This document shows, piece by piece, positions 16,991 through 25,934 of a DNA stretch of 64,000 nucleotides. The notes under the pieces are model-generated. The model did no database searches. It saw only the letters and a program-made list of their open reading frames with translations, and was not told the DNA's origin. The stretch is from positions 62,001-126,000 of the forward strand of contig NZ_STGM01000008.1 in NCBI RefSeq assembly GCF_004854025.1. Direction: 5' to 3'. The stretch comes from Microbacterium hydrothermale. Its GTDB lineage: Bacteria > Actinomycetota > Actinomycetes > Actinomycetales > Microbacteriaceae. The position numbers and the translations under genes are program-made. Positions within the stretch are counted from its first letter, which is position 1. The number at the start of each line of letters is the position of its first letter.

Positions 16991-17044
16991 GATCATTCGA
17001 GAACAGGACGCGGGGGCTGAGCCGAGTCCTGTTCTCGAACGATC
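16991..17044. repeat. GAGAACAGG inverted repeat, copy 3
   Basis: 19-nt arms 16991-17009 and 17026-17044 (core TTCGAGAACAGGAC / GTCCTGTTCTCGAA), 18 of 19 complementary with the odd pair G-T, loop 16 nt as in copy 2. It lies 15 nt after the ptrB stop codon and may end that transcript. Confidence 0.85.
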
Positions 17045-17059
17045 TCCGGCAGCCGCCCC

Positions 17060-19174
17060 CTACTCCGCGAGCCCCAGCACGTCGAGCAGCCACGCCAGCT
17101 CGAACGCGCGCTCGCGCCACGCGTTGTAGCGACCGCTCACGCCGCCGTGACCGGCGACCATCTCGCACTTGAGCATCGCGTCGGCGCCGACCTCGCGCAG
17201 GCGCTGCACCCACTTGGCCGGCTCGACGTAGAGCACGCGGGTGTCGTTGAGCGAGGTGACGGCGAGGATCCGCGGGTACTCGACGCCGTCGCGCACGTTC
17301 TCGTACGGCGAGTACGACTTCATGTACGCGTAGACGTCGGCGTCGTGGAGGGGATCGCCCCACTCGTCCCACTCGATCACCGTGAGCGGCAGCGAGGGGT
17401 CGAGGATCGTGGTCAGCGCGTCGACGAACGGCACGTCGGCCAGGATGCCGGCGAACATCTCGGGAGCGAGATTTGCCACCGCCCCCATGAGCAGACCTCC
17501 GGCGCTGCCGCCCTCGGCGACGATGCGGTCGGGGGTCGTGTATCCCTCGGCGACGAGGTGCCGTGCCGCCGCGACGAAGTCGGTGAAGGTGTTGCGCTTG
17601 GCCGTGAGCTTGCCGTCCTCGTACCACTGCCGGCCCATCTCGCCGCCACCGCGCACGTGCGCCACGGCGAAGACGACCCCGCGATCGAGCAGGGACAGGC
17701 GCGGCACCGAGAACCCGGGCTCGATCGAGTGCTCGTACGAGCCGTAGCCGTACAGGTGCACGGGGCGGGGCGCGTCGCCGGGCTCGCCGAACGAGCGTTT
17801 CCAGACGAGCGACACCGGCACCCGGGTCCCGTCGTCGGCGGGTGCCCACACGCGCGCCTGCGCGTAATCGTCGGGGTCGAAGCCCCCGAGCACCGGCTGG
17901 CGCTTGCGCAGCAGCAGTTCGCCGCTGTCGATGACGTAGTCGAAGACGGTGCCCGGCGTGACGAACGAGCCGTAGCCGACCCGCAGCACCGGTGGCGCCC
18001 ACTCGGGGTTGCCGCCCGTGCCGACGCTGTACAGGGGCTCGTCGAAGTCGATCTCGGTTACCGCGCCGTCGGTGTACGAGAGCATGCCCAGGCGCGCGAG
18101 GCCCTCGCGGCGGTAGGCGACGACGCCCCAGTCGCGGAACGTGTCGACCGCCAGCAGACGCTGGCCGGGGCGGTGGGCGATCACGGTCTCGCGCGGTCCC
18201 TGGGGCTCGGATGCCGCGACCCGGACGAGCTCGAAATCGAGGGCGTCGTCGTTGTGGAGGATGTACAGCACGTCTTCGCCGTCGACGACCGCGTGGTCGA
18301 CCGAGTACTCCACGCCCTCCCGCCGGGGCCAGACGACGCGGGCCTCGCCGCGCAGATCGTCGGCGTCGATCAGGCGTTCCTCCGAGGTGATCGAGGAGCC
18401 CACGCCGATGACGAGGTACTTGTCGCTGCGGGTGAAGTCGGCACCGACCCAGTAACGGTCGTCGCTCTCGTGGAACAGCTGGACGTCGGCATCCACCCCC
18501 GTGCCGATCTCGTGCAGCCAGACGGTGTCGGGACGCCAGGCGTCGTCGACGGTGGTGTAGACGATGAAACGGCCGTCGGGGGAGAAGGTCGCTCCCGAGA
18601 ACGTGCCGGGGATCTCGTCGGCGAGCGTCTCTCCGGTGATCAGGTCGCGCACGCGCACGGTGTAGCGCTCGTCTCCCGCGACGTCGATGCCGTAGAGCAT
18701 GCGCGTGCCGTCGTTCGAGATCTCGAAGCTGCCGAGCGAGAAGAAGTCGGTGCCCTCGGCCTCGACGTTGCCGTCGAAGAGCACCTGCTCGCCCGGAACG
18801 GGTCGGTCGGGGGAGAGGGTCGGCGGCGTCCAGTCGTCGGGGGAGTCCAGCGGTGCGCGGCACTGGATGCCGTACTGCGCTCCCGCGACGGTGCGTCCGT
18901 AGTACCACCACTCGCCGCGGCGGGCGGGGACCGAGAGGTCGGTCTCGAGCGTGCGGCCCTTGATCTCGCCGAAGATGGTGTCGCGCAGGCGCGAGAGGTG
19001 CGCGGTGCGGGAGGTCGTGTAGGCGTTCTCGGCCTCGAGGTGGGCCACCACCTCGGCGTCGTCTTTCGCGCGCAGCCATTCGTACGGGTCGTCGAAGGTG
19101 TCGCCGTGGTGCGTTCGGGCGACGGGGCGGCGGTCGGCGACGGGAGGCGTGGGCTGCGGATCGAGGTCGGTCAC
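17060..19174 (-). CDS. ptrB: Oligopeptidase B (protease II), S9A family
   Basis: Serine peptidase cleaving small peptides after Arg/Lys in the cytoplasm. The 704-residue protein has an N-terminal beta-propeller (about 70-430) and a C-terminal alpha/beta-hydrolase domain with nucleophile Ser557 in GGSAGG, Asp644 in TSLNDTRV and His676 in GHGGVSGRYN. The DPYEWL and HVRGGGEMGRQWY motifs are typical of the family. GTG 19174 was chosen because TACCGT lies exactly 6 nt upstream; the frame is open further but without support. It has no signal peptide. Confidence 0.93.
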   Translation of the reverse strand: MTDLDPQPTPPVADRRPVARTHHGDTFDDPYEWLRAKDDAEVVAHLEAENAYTTSRTAHLSRLRDTIFGEIKGRTLETDLSVPARRGEWWYYGRTVAGAQYGIQCRAPLDSPDDWTPPTLSPDRPVPGEQVLFDGNVEAEGTDFFSLGSFEISNDGTRMLYGIDVAGDERYTVRVRDLITGETLADEIPGTFSGATFSPDGRFIVYTTVDDAWRPDTVWLHEIGTGVDADVQLFHESDDRYWVGADFTRSDKYLVIGVGSSITSEERLIDADDLRGEARVVWPRREGVEYSVDHAVVDGEDVLYILHNDDALDFELVRVAASEPQGPRETVIAHRPGQRLLAVDTFRDWGVVAYRREGLARLGMLSYTDGAVTEIDFDEPLYSVGTGGNPEWAPPVLRVGYGSFVTPGTVFDYVIDSGELLLRKRQPVLGGFDPDDYAQARVWAPADDGTRVPVSLVWKRSFGEPGDAPRPVHLYGYGSYEHSIEPGFSVPRLSLLDRGVVFAVAHVRGGGEMGRQWYEDGKLTAKRNTFTDFVAAARHLVAEGYTTPDRIVAEGGSAGGLLMGAVANLAPEMFAGILADVPFVDALTTILDPSLPLTVIEWDEWGDPLHDADVYAYMKSYSPYENVRDGVEYPRILAVTSLNDTRVLYVEPAKWVQRLREVGADAMLKCEMVAGHGGVSGRYNAWRERAFELAWLLDVLGLAE

Positions 19175-19180
19175 CGTTCC

Positions 19181-19186
19181 ACGGTA
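19181..19186 (-). promoter_or_regulatory. -10 box of ptrB (leaderless)
   Basis: TACCGT on the minus strand, 6 nt before GTG 19174. Confidence 0.65.
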
Positions 19187-19295
19187 GTGCGCCCCTGCGA
19201 CATCGGCCCGGGAGGACGCACCGGATGCCACCCGCCCCGTCGTCCGCGCGTTTGACCCTCACAGGTCGGGGTGAAAGGATGTCGTCGCGTCTTCC

Positions 19296-19328
19296 GGTGA
19301 ACGGAAGGACAACGCCAGGTGAACTCTT
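19296..19328 (+). promoter_or_regulatory. Candidate PHO box upstream of the Pit transporter
   Basis: Three consecutive 11-bp units: GGTGAACGGAA, GGACAACGCCA, GGTGAACTCTT. GGTGAAC is the complement of GTTCACC, the core direct-repeat unit bound by PhoP in actinobacteria; the middle unit is degenerate. It ends 55 bp before the GTG start of the phosphate transporter. Confidence 0.6.
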
Positions 19329-19383
19329 CGTTCGTCACGCCGATCCCGTCGGCATCCCCCCTCCTTCTCACGGAAAGCGAACG

Positions 19384-20601
19384 GTGGAGAGCGCAGCCCT
19401 CATCATCGTGCTGGTCATCGCGCTGGCACTGTTCTTCGATTTCACCAACGGATTCCACGACACCGCGAACGCGATGGCCACCCCCATCGCGACGGGTGCG
19501 CTGAAGCCGAAGGTCGCGGTCCTCCTCGCGGCGAGTCTGAACCTGGTCGGCGCGTTCCTGTCGACCGAGGTCGCCAAGACCATCTCGGGCGGGATGATCC
19601 GCGAGGAGCAGCTGAGTCCCGACATCTTCCCGCCGATCATCTTCGCGGGGCTCATCGGCGCGATCACGTGGAACATGCTCACGTGGCTGCTCGGCCTCCC
19701 CTCCAGTTCGTCGCACGCGCTGTTCGGCGGTCTCATCGGCGCGACGCTCGTGGGCGTCGGCGCCTCGGCGATCGACACGGGCGTGGTGCTGAGCAAGGTG
19801 ATCCTGCCGGCCCTGATCGCTCCGCTCACGGCCGGCGTGATCGCGTTCGTCGTGACGAAGATCGCCTACGGCGTCACGCGTCGCTACGACGCGAAGGCCG
19901 ACGGTCGCGACGGCTTCCGCTGGGGGCAGATCTTCACCTCGTCGCTCGTGGCCCTCGCCCACGGCACCAACGACGCGCAGAAGACCATGGGTGTCATCAC
20001 CCTCGCCCTGATCACCGTCGGGTGGCAGTCCACGGCGAACCCCGACCCGCAGCTGTGGGTCGTCTTCGCCTGCGCGATCACGATCGCCCTGGGCACCTAC
20101 ATGGGCGGGTGGCGCATCATCCGCACGCTCGGCAAGGGCCTCACCGACGTCAAGCCCGCGCAGGGCTTCTCGGCCGAGACCTCGACCGCGGCGACGATCC
20201 TCGCCTCCAGCGCACTCGGTTTCGCGCTGTCGACGACGCAGGTGGCATCCGGTTCGGTCATCGGCTCGGGCCTGGGCCGCCGCGGATCGACCGTGCGCTG
20301 GAACACCGTCGGACGCATCATGATCGGCTGGGTGCTGACGCTGCCCGCCGCCGGGGCGGTGGGCGCGGCTGCCGCGCTCATCGTCGTGTGGCTGGGCGGG
20401 TGGGGCGTCGCCGTCGATGCCGTGATCGCCGTGGCGATCGTGCTCGGTCTGTTCCTGCGCTCGCGGCGCGACTCGGTCACCTCCGCGAACGCGATGAGCG
20501 AGGTCGCCGACTCGGGCGCGGCCGTGAAGGTGCCGCGCAAGCCCGGACCGACCCGCCGTCAGCGTCGCCTCGAGCGCGAGAAGGCCGGGAAGGACGCCTG
20601 A
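19384..20601 (+). CDS. pitA: Inorganic phosphate transporter, PiT family
   Basis: Membrane symporter for metal-phosphate. The 405-residue protein carries two copies of the family signature: FDFTNGFHDTANAMATPIATG near the N-terminus and ALAHGTNDAQKTMGVI in the middle, each in a hydrophobic repeat, with about ten helices. The GTG start begins with MESAALIIVLVIALALFFDF and is preceded by ACGGAAAG. The downstream small membrane gene overlaps by one base. The candidate PHO box upstream suggests phosphate-starvation control, unusual for low-affinity Pit in E. coli but known for actinobacterial pit genes. Confidence 0.93.
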   Translation: MESAALIIVLVIALALFFDFTNGFHDTANAMATPIATGALKPKVAVLLAASLNLVGAFLSTEVAKTISGGMIREEQLSPDIFPPIIFAGLIGAITWNMLTWLLGLPSSSSHALFGGLIGATLVGVGASAIDTGVVLSKVILPALIAPLTAGVIAFVVTKIAYGVTRRYDAKADGRDGFRWGQIFTSSLVALAHGTNDAQKTMGVITLALITVGWQSTANPDPQLWVVFACAITIALGTYMGGWRIIRTLGKGLTDVKPAQGFSAETSTAATILASSALGFALSTTQVASGSVIGSGLGRRGSTVRWNTVGRIMIGWVLTLPAAGAVGAAAALIVVWLGGWGVAVDAVIAVAIVLGLFLRSRRDSVTSANAMSEVADSGAAVKVPRKPGPTRRQRRLEREKAGKDA

Positions 20602-20930
20602 TGCTCATCAACTGGGAAGCCTTCCTGCAGGTCTTCGTCGCCGCCCTCCTGGGCGCCTCGATCGTCGTCACCTTCTACGCCCTCGGTCTGCGCCTGCTGG
20701 TGCGCGGGGGCCGCCCGCCGCTGGTCGCCCCGGCGGAGTTCACCGACGCCATCACGGTGCTCAGCGACAAGCAGCGCCGTCGCGCCGAGAAGGCCGTGGC
20801 GAAGGCCGCCAAGAAGAACCCGCTCAGCGAGGGGCAGAAGCGCCTGTCGCTCGTCGGCGCCTACGCGTGCTTCGCGGTGTGCGGCGCGGCCGTGCTGGGC
20901 GCCCTGCTGCTGATCCTCTTCAACCACTGA
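20601..20930 (+). CDS. Small membrane protein coupled to the Pit transporter
   Basis: 109-residue protein with one N-terminal helix (about 8-32), a Lys/Arg/Ala-rich amphipathic middle (about 50-78, AEKAVAKAAKKNPLS) and a C-terminal helix (about 83-105). Its ATG overlaps the pitA stop by one base. Small two-helix partners follow pit genes in several actinobacteria; a supporting role in phosphate uptake is inferred from linkage only. Confidence 0.75.
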   Translation: MLINWEAFLQVFVAALLGASIVVTFYALGLRLLVRGGRPPLVAPAEFTDAITVLSDKQRRRAEKAVAKAAKKNPLSEGQKRLSLVGAYACFAVCGAAVLGALLLILFNH

Positions 20931-21108
20931 CCTCGCGTCGTCGTCGGCGGGGCGCGGGCGGATGCCACGGCGCCGGGCCGCGTGGGATGGTCGCTGCCGC
21001 GCGACGCGGCGAGGGACGCCCGGGAGCGGATTCCGGAGCGCCGGGCCGGCGCGGGCGATCGCCGCCGCGTGAGGCGCCGCCCGGACTCCCGGTGTCGGAG
21101 CCCCCTCG

Positions 21109-21114
21109 TAGGCT
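21109..21114 (+). promoter_or_regulatory. -10 box of the metallophosphoesterase (leaderless)
   Basis: TAGGCT 6 nt before ATG 21121. Confidence 0.65.
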
Positions 21115-21120
21115 GAGGTC

Positions 21121-22029
21121 ATGGCATCCGTGCAGTTCGGTCAGCACGCGCCCGCCGCGCGCGTGATCCTCCACCTCAGCGACACCCACCTGCTCGGCGG
21201 CGGTCGGCTGCTCGGCGACCGGTACGACACGGCCGTGCACCTGCGCCGCACCCTCGCCGCGGCCGAGGCGACCGGGGTGCGACCGGATGCCGTGGTCTTC
21301 ACTGGCGACCTCACCGACCTCGGCGAGCCCGAGGCCTACCGCGCCCTGCGCGCGGAGGTCGAGCCCTGGGCCGAGCGCCTCGGCGCGCCGGTCGTCTGGG
21401 TCGCCGGCAATCACGACGAACGCCCCGCGCTGCGGGCGGAGCTGCTCGACGCCGAGGCCACCGAAGAACCGGTGACGAGCGTGCACGATCTCGGCGGTCT
21501 GCGGCTGATCGCCCTCGACTCCACGGTGCCCGGCTGGCATCACGGCGACCTCGACCCGGCCCAGCTCGATTGGTTGCGCGCGGAGCTGTCGACCCCCGCA
21601 CCGCGGGGCACCATCCTCGCCCTGCACCACCCGCCGCTGCCCACGCACATCCCGTTCTTCGACATCCTCGAACTGCGCGACCAGCCCGGTCTCGCGGCGG
21701 CGATCGCCGGCAGCGACGTGCGCGCGATCCTCGCCGGGCACCTGCACTACTCCACCTCGGGAACCTTCGCCGGGGTGCCGGTGAGCGTCGCCGCGGCCTC
21801 GTGCTACACGATGGACCTCGCGCGTCCCGCCGACGCGGTCAACGGCATGGACGGCGGGCGCTCGTTCCACCTCGTCCACGTGTGGGATGACACGATCACC
21901 CACGCCGTGGTGCCGGTGGTCGACGCCGAGACGACGGGGTACTTCACCCCCGCGTGGGTGGAGCGGATGGCGGCGCTCACCCCCGACGAACGCCTCGAGG
22001 CCTTCTCGCGCAAACCGGCGGTGCAATAG
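21121..22029 (+). CDS. CpdA-like metallophosphoesterase
   Basis: 302-residue calcineurin-like phosphoesterase resembling the 3',5'-cyclic-nucleotide phosphodiesterase group. All five metal motifs are present: DTH (21-23), GDLTD, GNHDE, LHHPP and GHLHYS. There is no signal peptide, so it acts in the cytoplasm. cAMP as substrate is the family-based guess; other phosphodiesters are possible. It is monocistronic, between the Pit pair and aspA. Confidence 0.88.
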   Translation: MASVQFGQHAPAARVILHLSDTHLLGGGRLLGDRYDTAVHLRRTLAAAEATGVRPDAVVFTGDLTDLGEPEAYRALRAEVEPWAERLGAPVVWVAGNHDERPALRAELLDAEATEEPVTSVHDLGGLRLIALDSTVPGWHHGDLDPAQLDWLRAELSTPAPRGTILALHHPPLPTHIPFFDILELRDQPGLAAAIAGSDVRAILAGHLHYSTSGTFAGVPVSVAAASCYTMDLARPADAVNGMDGGRSFHLVHVWDDTITHAVVPVVDAETTGYFTPAWVERMAALTPDERLEAFSRKPAVQ

Positions 22030-22095
22030 ACGCGCGGGACAGTGACGATGTCGGCACGTGCCGCCGTGTCCAACGACCGTGTCGGCCGTGGTGGT

Positions 22096-22101
22096 TAGGC
22101 T
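22096..22101 (+). promoter_or_regulatory. -10 box of aspA
   Basis: TAGGCT; gives aspA a leader of about 36 nt with GAGGA upstream of ATG 22144. Confidence 0.5.
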
Positions 22102-22143
22102 CGTGGCATCCCTGCTCGCCGTGACACCCACGAGGACACCCAC

Positions 22144-23607
22144 ATGGCTTTGGACGCAATGACGCGCACCCGTATTGAGACCGACTCCCTCGGATCCCTG
22201 GAGATCCCCGCCGACGCGTACTGGGGGATCCACACGGCTCGTGCCCTCGAGAACTTCCCGATCGCCAAGCGGCCCATCTCGGTCTACCCGGATCTCGTGC
22301 GTGCCCTCGCGATGGTCAAGCAGGCCTCGGCGCGCGCCAACCGCGAGATCGGCGTGCTCGACCCGGCGAAGGCCGACCTGATCGACCGCGCCGCGCAGCG
22401 CGTCATCGACGGGGAGTTCCACGACGAGTTCACCGTCGGCGTCATCCAGGGCGGCGCGGGGACCTCGACCAACATGAACGCCAACGAGGTCATCACCAAC
22501 ATCGCCCTCGAGATGGCCGGTCGAGAGAAGGGCGATTACGCCTTCCTGTCGCCCATCGACGACACCAACCGCAGCCAGTCGACGAACGACGTCTACCCGA
22601 CGGCCATCAAGATCGGCCTGTCGCTCACGCTGCAGAGCCTGCTCGAGGAGCTCGCGCTGCTGCGCCAGTCGTTCCTGTCGAAGTCCGAGGAGTTCCACGA
22701 CGTCCTCAAGGTCGGTCGCACCCAGCTCCAGGATGCCGTGCCCATGACGCTCGGCCAGGAGTTCCACGGCTTCGCGACGACGCTCGGCGAGGACTACAAC
22801 CGTCTGACCGAGAACGCGTACCTGCTCTTCGAGATCAACATGGGCGCGACCGCGATCGGAACGGGCATCACCGCGCACGCCGGCTACGCCGGATCGGTGC
22901 TGCGGCACCTGCGCGAGATCACGGGGCTCGACCTCGAGACCGCGACCGACCTCGTGGAGTCGACCAGCGACACCGGCGCGTTCATGTCGTTCTCGTCGTC
23001 GCTCAAGCGCAACGCCGTCAAGCTGTCGAAGATCTGCAACGACCTGCGGCTGCTGTCGTCGGGACCGCAGGCCGGCCTCGGCGAGATCAACCTGCCCCCG
23101 CGGCAGGCGGGCTCGAGCATCATGCCGGGCAAGGTCAACCCGGTCATCCCCGAGGTCGTGAACCAGGTCGCCTTCTCGGTGGTCGGCGCCGACATGACCG
23201 TCACGATGGCGGTCGAGGGCGGTCAGCTCCAGCTCAACGCCTTCGAGCCCGTGATCGCGCACTCGGTCTTCCAGTCGATCACCTGGATGCGCCAGGCGAT
23301 GTGGACCCTGAGGGTCAACTGCGTCGACGGCATCACGGCGAACCGCGAGCGACTCGGGGCGATGGTCGGCTCGTCGGTCGGCGTCGTCACCGCCCTCACC
23401 CCCTTCATCGGGTACGCGGCCGCCGCGGCCCTGGCGAAGACCGCGCTGCTGACGCACCGCAACGTCGCCGACCTCGTCGTGGAGGCGGGCCTGATGACCC
23501 GCGAAGAGGTCACGAAGCAGATCTCCCCGGCGCGGCTGTCGGGCCTGCAGGCGGTGACCGCGGCGATCCCGATCGTGCGCGCCGCCGACAGCGTCGTCGA
23601 GGACTGA
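22144..23607 (+). CDS. aspA: Aspartate ammonia-lyase
   Basis: Deaminates aspartate to fumarate. The 487-residue protein shows the fumarase/aspartase superfamily signature SSIMPGKVNP (catalytic Ser loop), GAGTSTNMNANEVI, and NRSQSTNDVYPTA, the last two being aspartase-type variants. Length matches the family (about 470-490). ATG 22144 is kept; ATG 22159 (MTRTRIETD) is also possible. The gene has its own promoter and shares a strong bidirectional terminator with the convergent FAH-family gene. Confidence 0.95.
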   Translation: MALDAMTRTRIETDSLGSLEIPADAYWGIHTARALENFPIAKRPISVYPDLVRALAMVKQASARANREIGVLDPAKADLIDRAAQRVIDGEFHDEFTVGVIQGGAGTSTNMNANEVITNIALEMAGREKGDYAFLSPIDDTNRSQSTNDVYPTAIKIGLSLTLQSLLEELALLRQSFLSKSEEFHDVLKVGRTQLQDAVPMTLGQEFHGFATTLGEDYNRLTENAYLLFEINMGATAIGTGITAHAGYAGSVLRHLREITGLDLETATDLVESTSDTGAFMSFSSSLKRNAVKLSKICNDLRLLSSGPQAGLGEINLPPRQAGSSIMPGKVNPVIPEVVNQVAFSVVGADMTVTMAVEGGQLQLNAFEPVIAHSVFQSITWMRQAMWTLRVNCVDGITANRERLGAMVGSSVGVVTALTPFIGYAAAAALAKTALLTHRNVADLVVEAGLMTREEVTKQISPARLSGLQAVTAAIPIVRAADSVVED

Positions 23608-23630
23608 CCCGCCGTCCGGCATGAGCGCCG

Positions 23631-23663
23631 CGAAGGGCCGGGACGCATCGTCCCGGCCCTTCG
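23631..23663. terminator. Bidirectional terminator between aspA and the FAH gene
   Basis: Perfect 14-bp stem CGAAGGGCCGGGAC (23631-23644) / GTCCCGGCCCTTCG (23650-23663), 5-nt loop, followed by TTGT on the plus strand. Confidence 0.85.
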
Positions 23664-23677
23664 TTGTGGATGCCGCG

Positions 23678-24544
23678 TCAGTCGAGGATGCGGCAGTGCG
23701 TCGTCAGCTCGCCGATGCCGTCGATCCCGACGGTGACGGTCGAGCGATCGCGCAGGAAGATCTGCGGGTCGCGGGAGTAGCCGGCGCCGCCGGGGCTCCC
23801 CGTGGAGATGAGGGTGCCCGGCAGCAGGGTCACCGACTCGGACAGTTTGTTGATGAGCGTCTTCACCGAGCGCACCATCTGGCCGGTGCTGGCATCCTGC
23901 ACCGTGTGTCCGTCGACGACGGTCCAGATGTGCAGGTCCTGCGGGTCGGGGATCTCGTCGGCCGTGACAACGAACGGGCCCGTCGGGGTGAAGCCGTCGA
24001 ACGACTTGCAGCGCGACCACTGCGCCTCGGAGAACTGGATGTTGCGCGCGGTGATGTCGTTGACGACCGTGTAGCCCCAAACGTGATCGAGGGCGTCGGC
24101 CTCCGCGATGTCGCGGCCGGGGCGGCCGATGATGACCCCGAGCTCCGCCTCGTAGTCGACGGCCTCGCTGAGCGCCCGCGGCCACGACGTGGTCGCCTCG
24201 TGGGCGGTGAGCGAGTTGGGCCACAGCACGAAGACGGTCGGGCCCGCGTCGGTCTTCAGACCGAGCTCGCCGGAGTGCGCCGCATAGTTCAGGCCCACCG
24301 CGAGGATCGACGGGGGAGCGAGGACGGCGGAGGCGAACCGGATGCCGCTGAGCGGTGCGCGCGGGGCGGTCGTGGCGGCGTCGCGGACGCGGTCGAGCAG
24401 GGTGTCGCCGCCGGCGATCAGCTGCTCGAGCGTGGCGGGAGCGCCGTCGAAGAGCGCGTCGACGAAGGAGAACTCCTCGCCGTGGACGCTGACGAGACGG
24501 GGGGCTTCCGCCCCTTCCTGAGACCGGACGTGGGCGAAACGCAT
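23678..24544 (-). CDS. Fumarylacetoacetate hydrolase-family protein
   Basis: 288-residue FAH-fold enzyme. ILAVGLNYAAHSGELG, the metal-ligand stretch DYEAELGVIIG, and GYTVVNDITARN are family hallmarks; PGTLISTGSPGGAGYSRDP resembles the oxyanion/substrate region. Members hydrolyse or decarboxylate C-C bonds in aromatic catabolism (fumarylpyruvate, acylpyruvate, hydroxyhexadienedioate); the exact substrate is not clear and no catabolic neighbours are present. ATG 24544 is fixed by TAGCGT 6 nt upstream. Confidence 0.9.
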   Translation of the reverse strand: MRFAHVRSQEGAEAPRLVSVHGEEFSFVDALFDGAPATLEQLIAGGDTLLDRVRDAATTAPRAPLSGIRFASAVLAPPSILAVGLNYAAHSGELGLKTDAGPTVFVLWPNSLTAHEATTSWPRALSEAVDYEAELGVIIGRPGRDIAEADALDHVWGYTVVNDITARNIQFSEAQWSRCKSFDGFTPTGPFVVTADEIPDPQDLHIWTVVDGHTVQDASTGQMVRSVKTLINKLSESVTLLPGTLISTGSPGGAGYSRDPQIFLRDRSTVTVGIDGIGELTTHCRILD

Positions 24545-24550
24545 GTCTCC

Positions 24551-24556
24551 ACGCTA
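24551..24556 (-). promoter_or_regulatory. -10 box of the FAH gene (leaderless)
   Basis: TAGCGT on the minus strand, 6 nt before ATG 24544. Confidence 0.65.
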
Positions 24557-24613
24557 CCGGGCCGTCCCCGGGCGCGCGTTCGCAAGCCTCGACAGCGTGG
24601 CGATCGCCGACCC

Positions 24614-24619
24614 TAGGCT
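24614..24619 (+). promoter_or_regulatory. -10 box of the PrsW-like gene (leaderless)
   Basis: TAGGCT 6 nt before ATG 24626. Confidence 0.65.
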
Positions 24620-24625
24620 GTGCCC

Positions 24626-25786
24626 ATGAGCTCCCCGTCGCCGCTTTCGCGACCCGATTCGATCGAACCCGACCGCATCTCCACCGCTCCGCAGGTGGCG
24701 GTCTCCGCCGCGCCGCCGCGGCCGCGGCGAGGGGGAGTGGCGCTGTGGGTCGTGGCGGTGCTCCTCGTGCCCCTGCTGGCGCTCCTCGTGCGCTACTTCA
24801 CCGGGTTCCTCGGGACGGCGGCGACGTTCCTCGGTCTGGTCCTGGCCGCGATCCCGTTCGTGATCGTGTGGTTCGCGGTGCGCTACATCGACCGGTGGGA
24901 ACCCGAGCCGCGGCGCCTGCTCGTGTTCGCCGTCGCGTGGGGAGCGATCGCCGCGGTCGTCATCGCGCTCGGGGTCGACCTGCTGCTCACCCTCGCTCTC
25001 GGCAGACTGCCGGAGGCGTTCAGCGCCGTGGTGCAGGCGCCCATCGTCGAGGAGATCGCGAAGGGTCTCGGCGTCCTGCTCATCTTCGCGTTCGCGCGTC
25101 GCGCCTTCGATGGCCCCGTCGACGGCATCGTGTACGGCGCGCTCATCGGCGCGGGCTTCGCCCTCACCGAGAACGTGCAATACTTCGCGATCAGCTACCT
25201 CGAGGGCGGTCCCGCGCAGGTGGCGAGCACGTTCTTCCTGCGCGCGGTGCTGTCGCCGTTCGCGCACGTCATGTTCACCAGCCTGACGGGGTTCGCGTTC
25301 GGTCTCGCCGCGCGGCGCGGCCTGCGGACCGGAGCGGCCCTGGCCTACGGCATCCCGGGTCTGATCGGGGCGATCCTGCTGCACGGTCTGTGGAACGGAT
25401 CGGCCACCTTCGCGAGCTTCTTCGAGGTCTACGCGGCGCTGCAGGTGCCGCTGTTCGTGCTCTTCATCCTGGGGATCCTCGCCCTGCGCCGCGAGGAGGC
25501 GCGACTGACGCGCGCGCGCCTCGGCGAGTACGCGGCGGCCGGATGGTTCACCCCGCAGGAGGTCGACATGCTCGCGACCGGGCCCGGGCGTCGTTCCGCT
25601 CTCGCGTGGGCGCGCACCCTGCCGGGGGACCGCTCGCCGGTCATGAAGACGTTCATCGCGGATGCCACGGCGCTCGCCGCCGCGCGTCAGCGCACTCTGT
25701 CGGGGCGCGATCCGCAGGCCCCGGCGACCGAGCGGTACCTGCTCGAGCGCACGACGGCGGCGAGGGCGGCCCTGCTGTCACGGTGA
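24626..25786 (+). CDS. PrsW-family intramembrane metalloprotease
   Basis: 386-residue membrane protein of the PrsW/CPBP group. After a polar N-terminus (to about 37) come about eight helices holding the conserved motifs VVQAPIVEEIAKG (twin Glu), ALTENVQYF, SPFAHVMFTSLTG and HGLWNGS, the metal-binding and catalytic residues of this family. In Bacillus PrsW cleaves an anti-sigma factor; here no sigma/anti-sigma gene is adjacent, so the substrate is unknown. A cytoplasmic Arg-rich tail of about 100 residues follows the last helix. Confidence 0.88.
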   Translation: MSSPSPLSRPDSIEPDRISTAPQVAVSAAPPRPRRGGVALWVVAVLLVPLLALLVRYFTGFLGTAATFLGLVLAAIPFVIVWFAVRYIDRWEPEPRRLLVFAVAWGAIAAVVIALGVDLLLTLALGRLPEAFSAVVQAPIVEEIAKGLGVLLIFAFARRAFDGPVDGIVYGALIGAGFALTENVQYFAISYLEGGPAQVASTFFLRAVLSPFAHVMFTSLTGFAFGLAARRGLRTGAALAYGIPGLIGAILLHGLWNGSATFASFFEVYAALQVPLFVLFILGILALRREEARLTRARLGEYAAAGWFTPQEVDMLATGPGRRSALAWARTLPGDRSPVMKTFIADATALAAARQRTLSGRDPQAPATERYLLERTTAARAALLSR

Positions 25787-25934
25787 CGCGTCTCGCGCCG
25801 TCGTCGAAACGCGTGAGGATGCCGGCACAGCGCGCGTCCCGGTCGTGCCCTGTGCGGTCTCGGTGATCGCGTGCGGTCTCGCCGACCGGGGTCTTGACAC
25901 CGGCGCGAGGCGGGGGGACCATCGAGGTAGGCCA

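Noticed and set aside
14639..17044. GAGAACAGG repeats as LexA/SOS boxes
   Set aside because: Actinobacterial SOS boxes are compact (GAAC-N4-GTTC type); these arms are 16-38 nt apart and lie after genes.
19225..19383. Upstream extension of the Pit transporter frame
   Set aside because: Would place the PHO-box region in coding sequence; the homologous protein begins at GTG 19384.
20920..23622. Long minus-strand frame opposite the phosphoesterase and aspA
   Set aside because: Shadow of two recognised genes; crosses their intergenic promoter.
25894..25899. TTGACA as a -35 element for the FKBP gene
   Set aside because: No TANNNT box at 16-19 nt; nearest candidate is 28 nt away, and the hairpin at 25935-25985 lies between.
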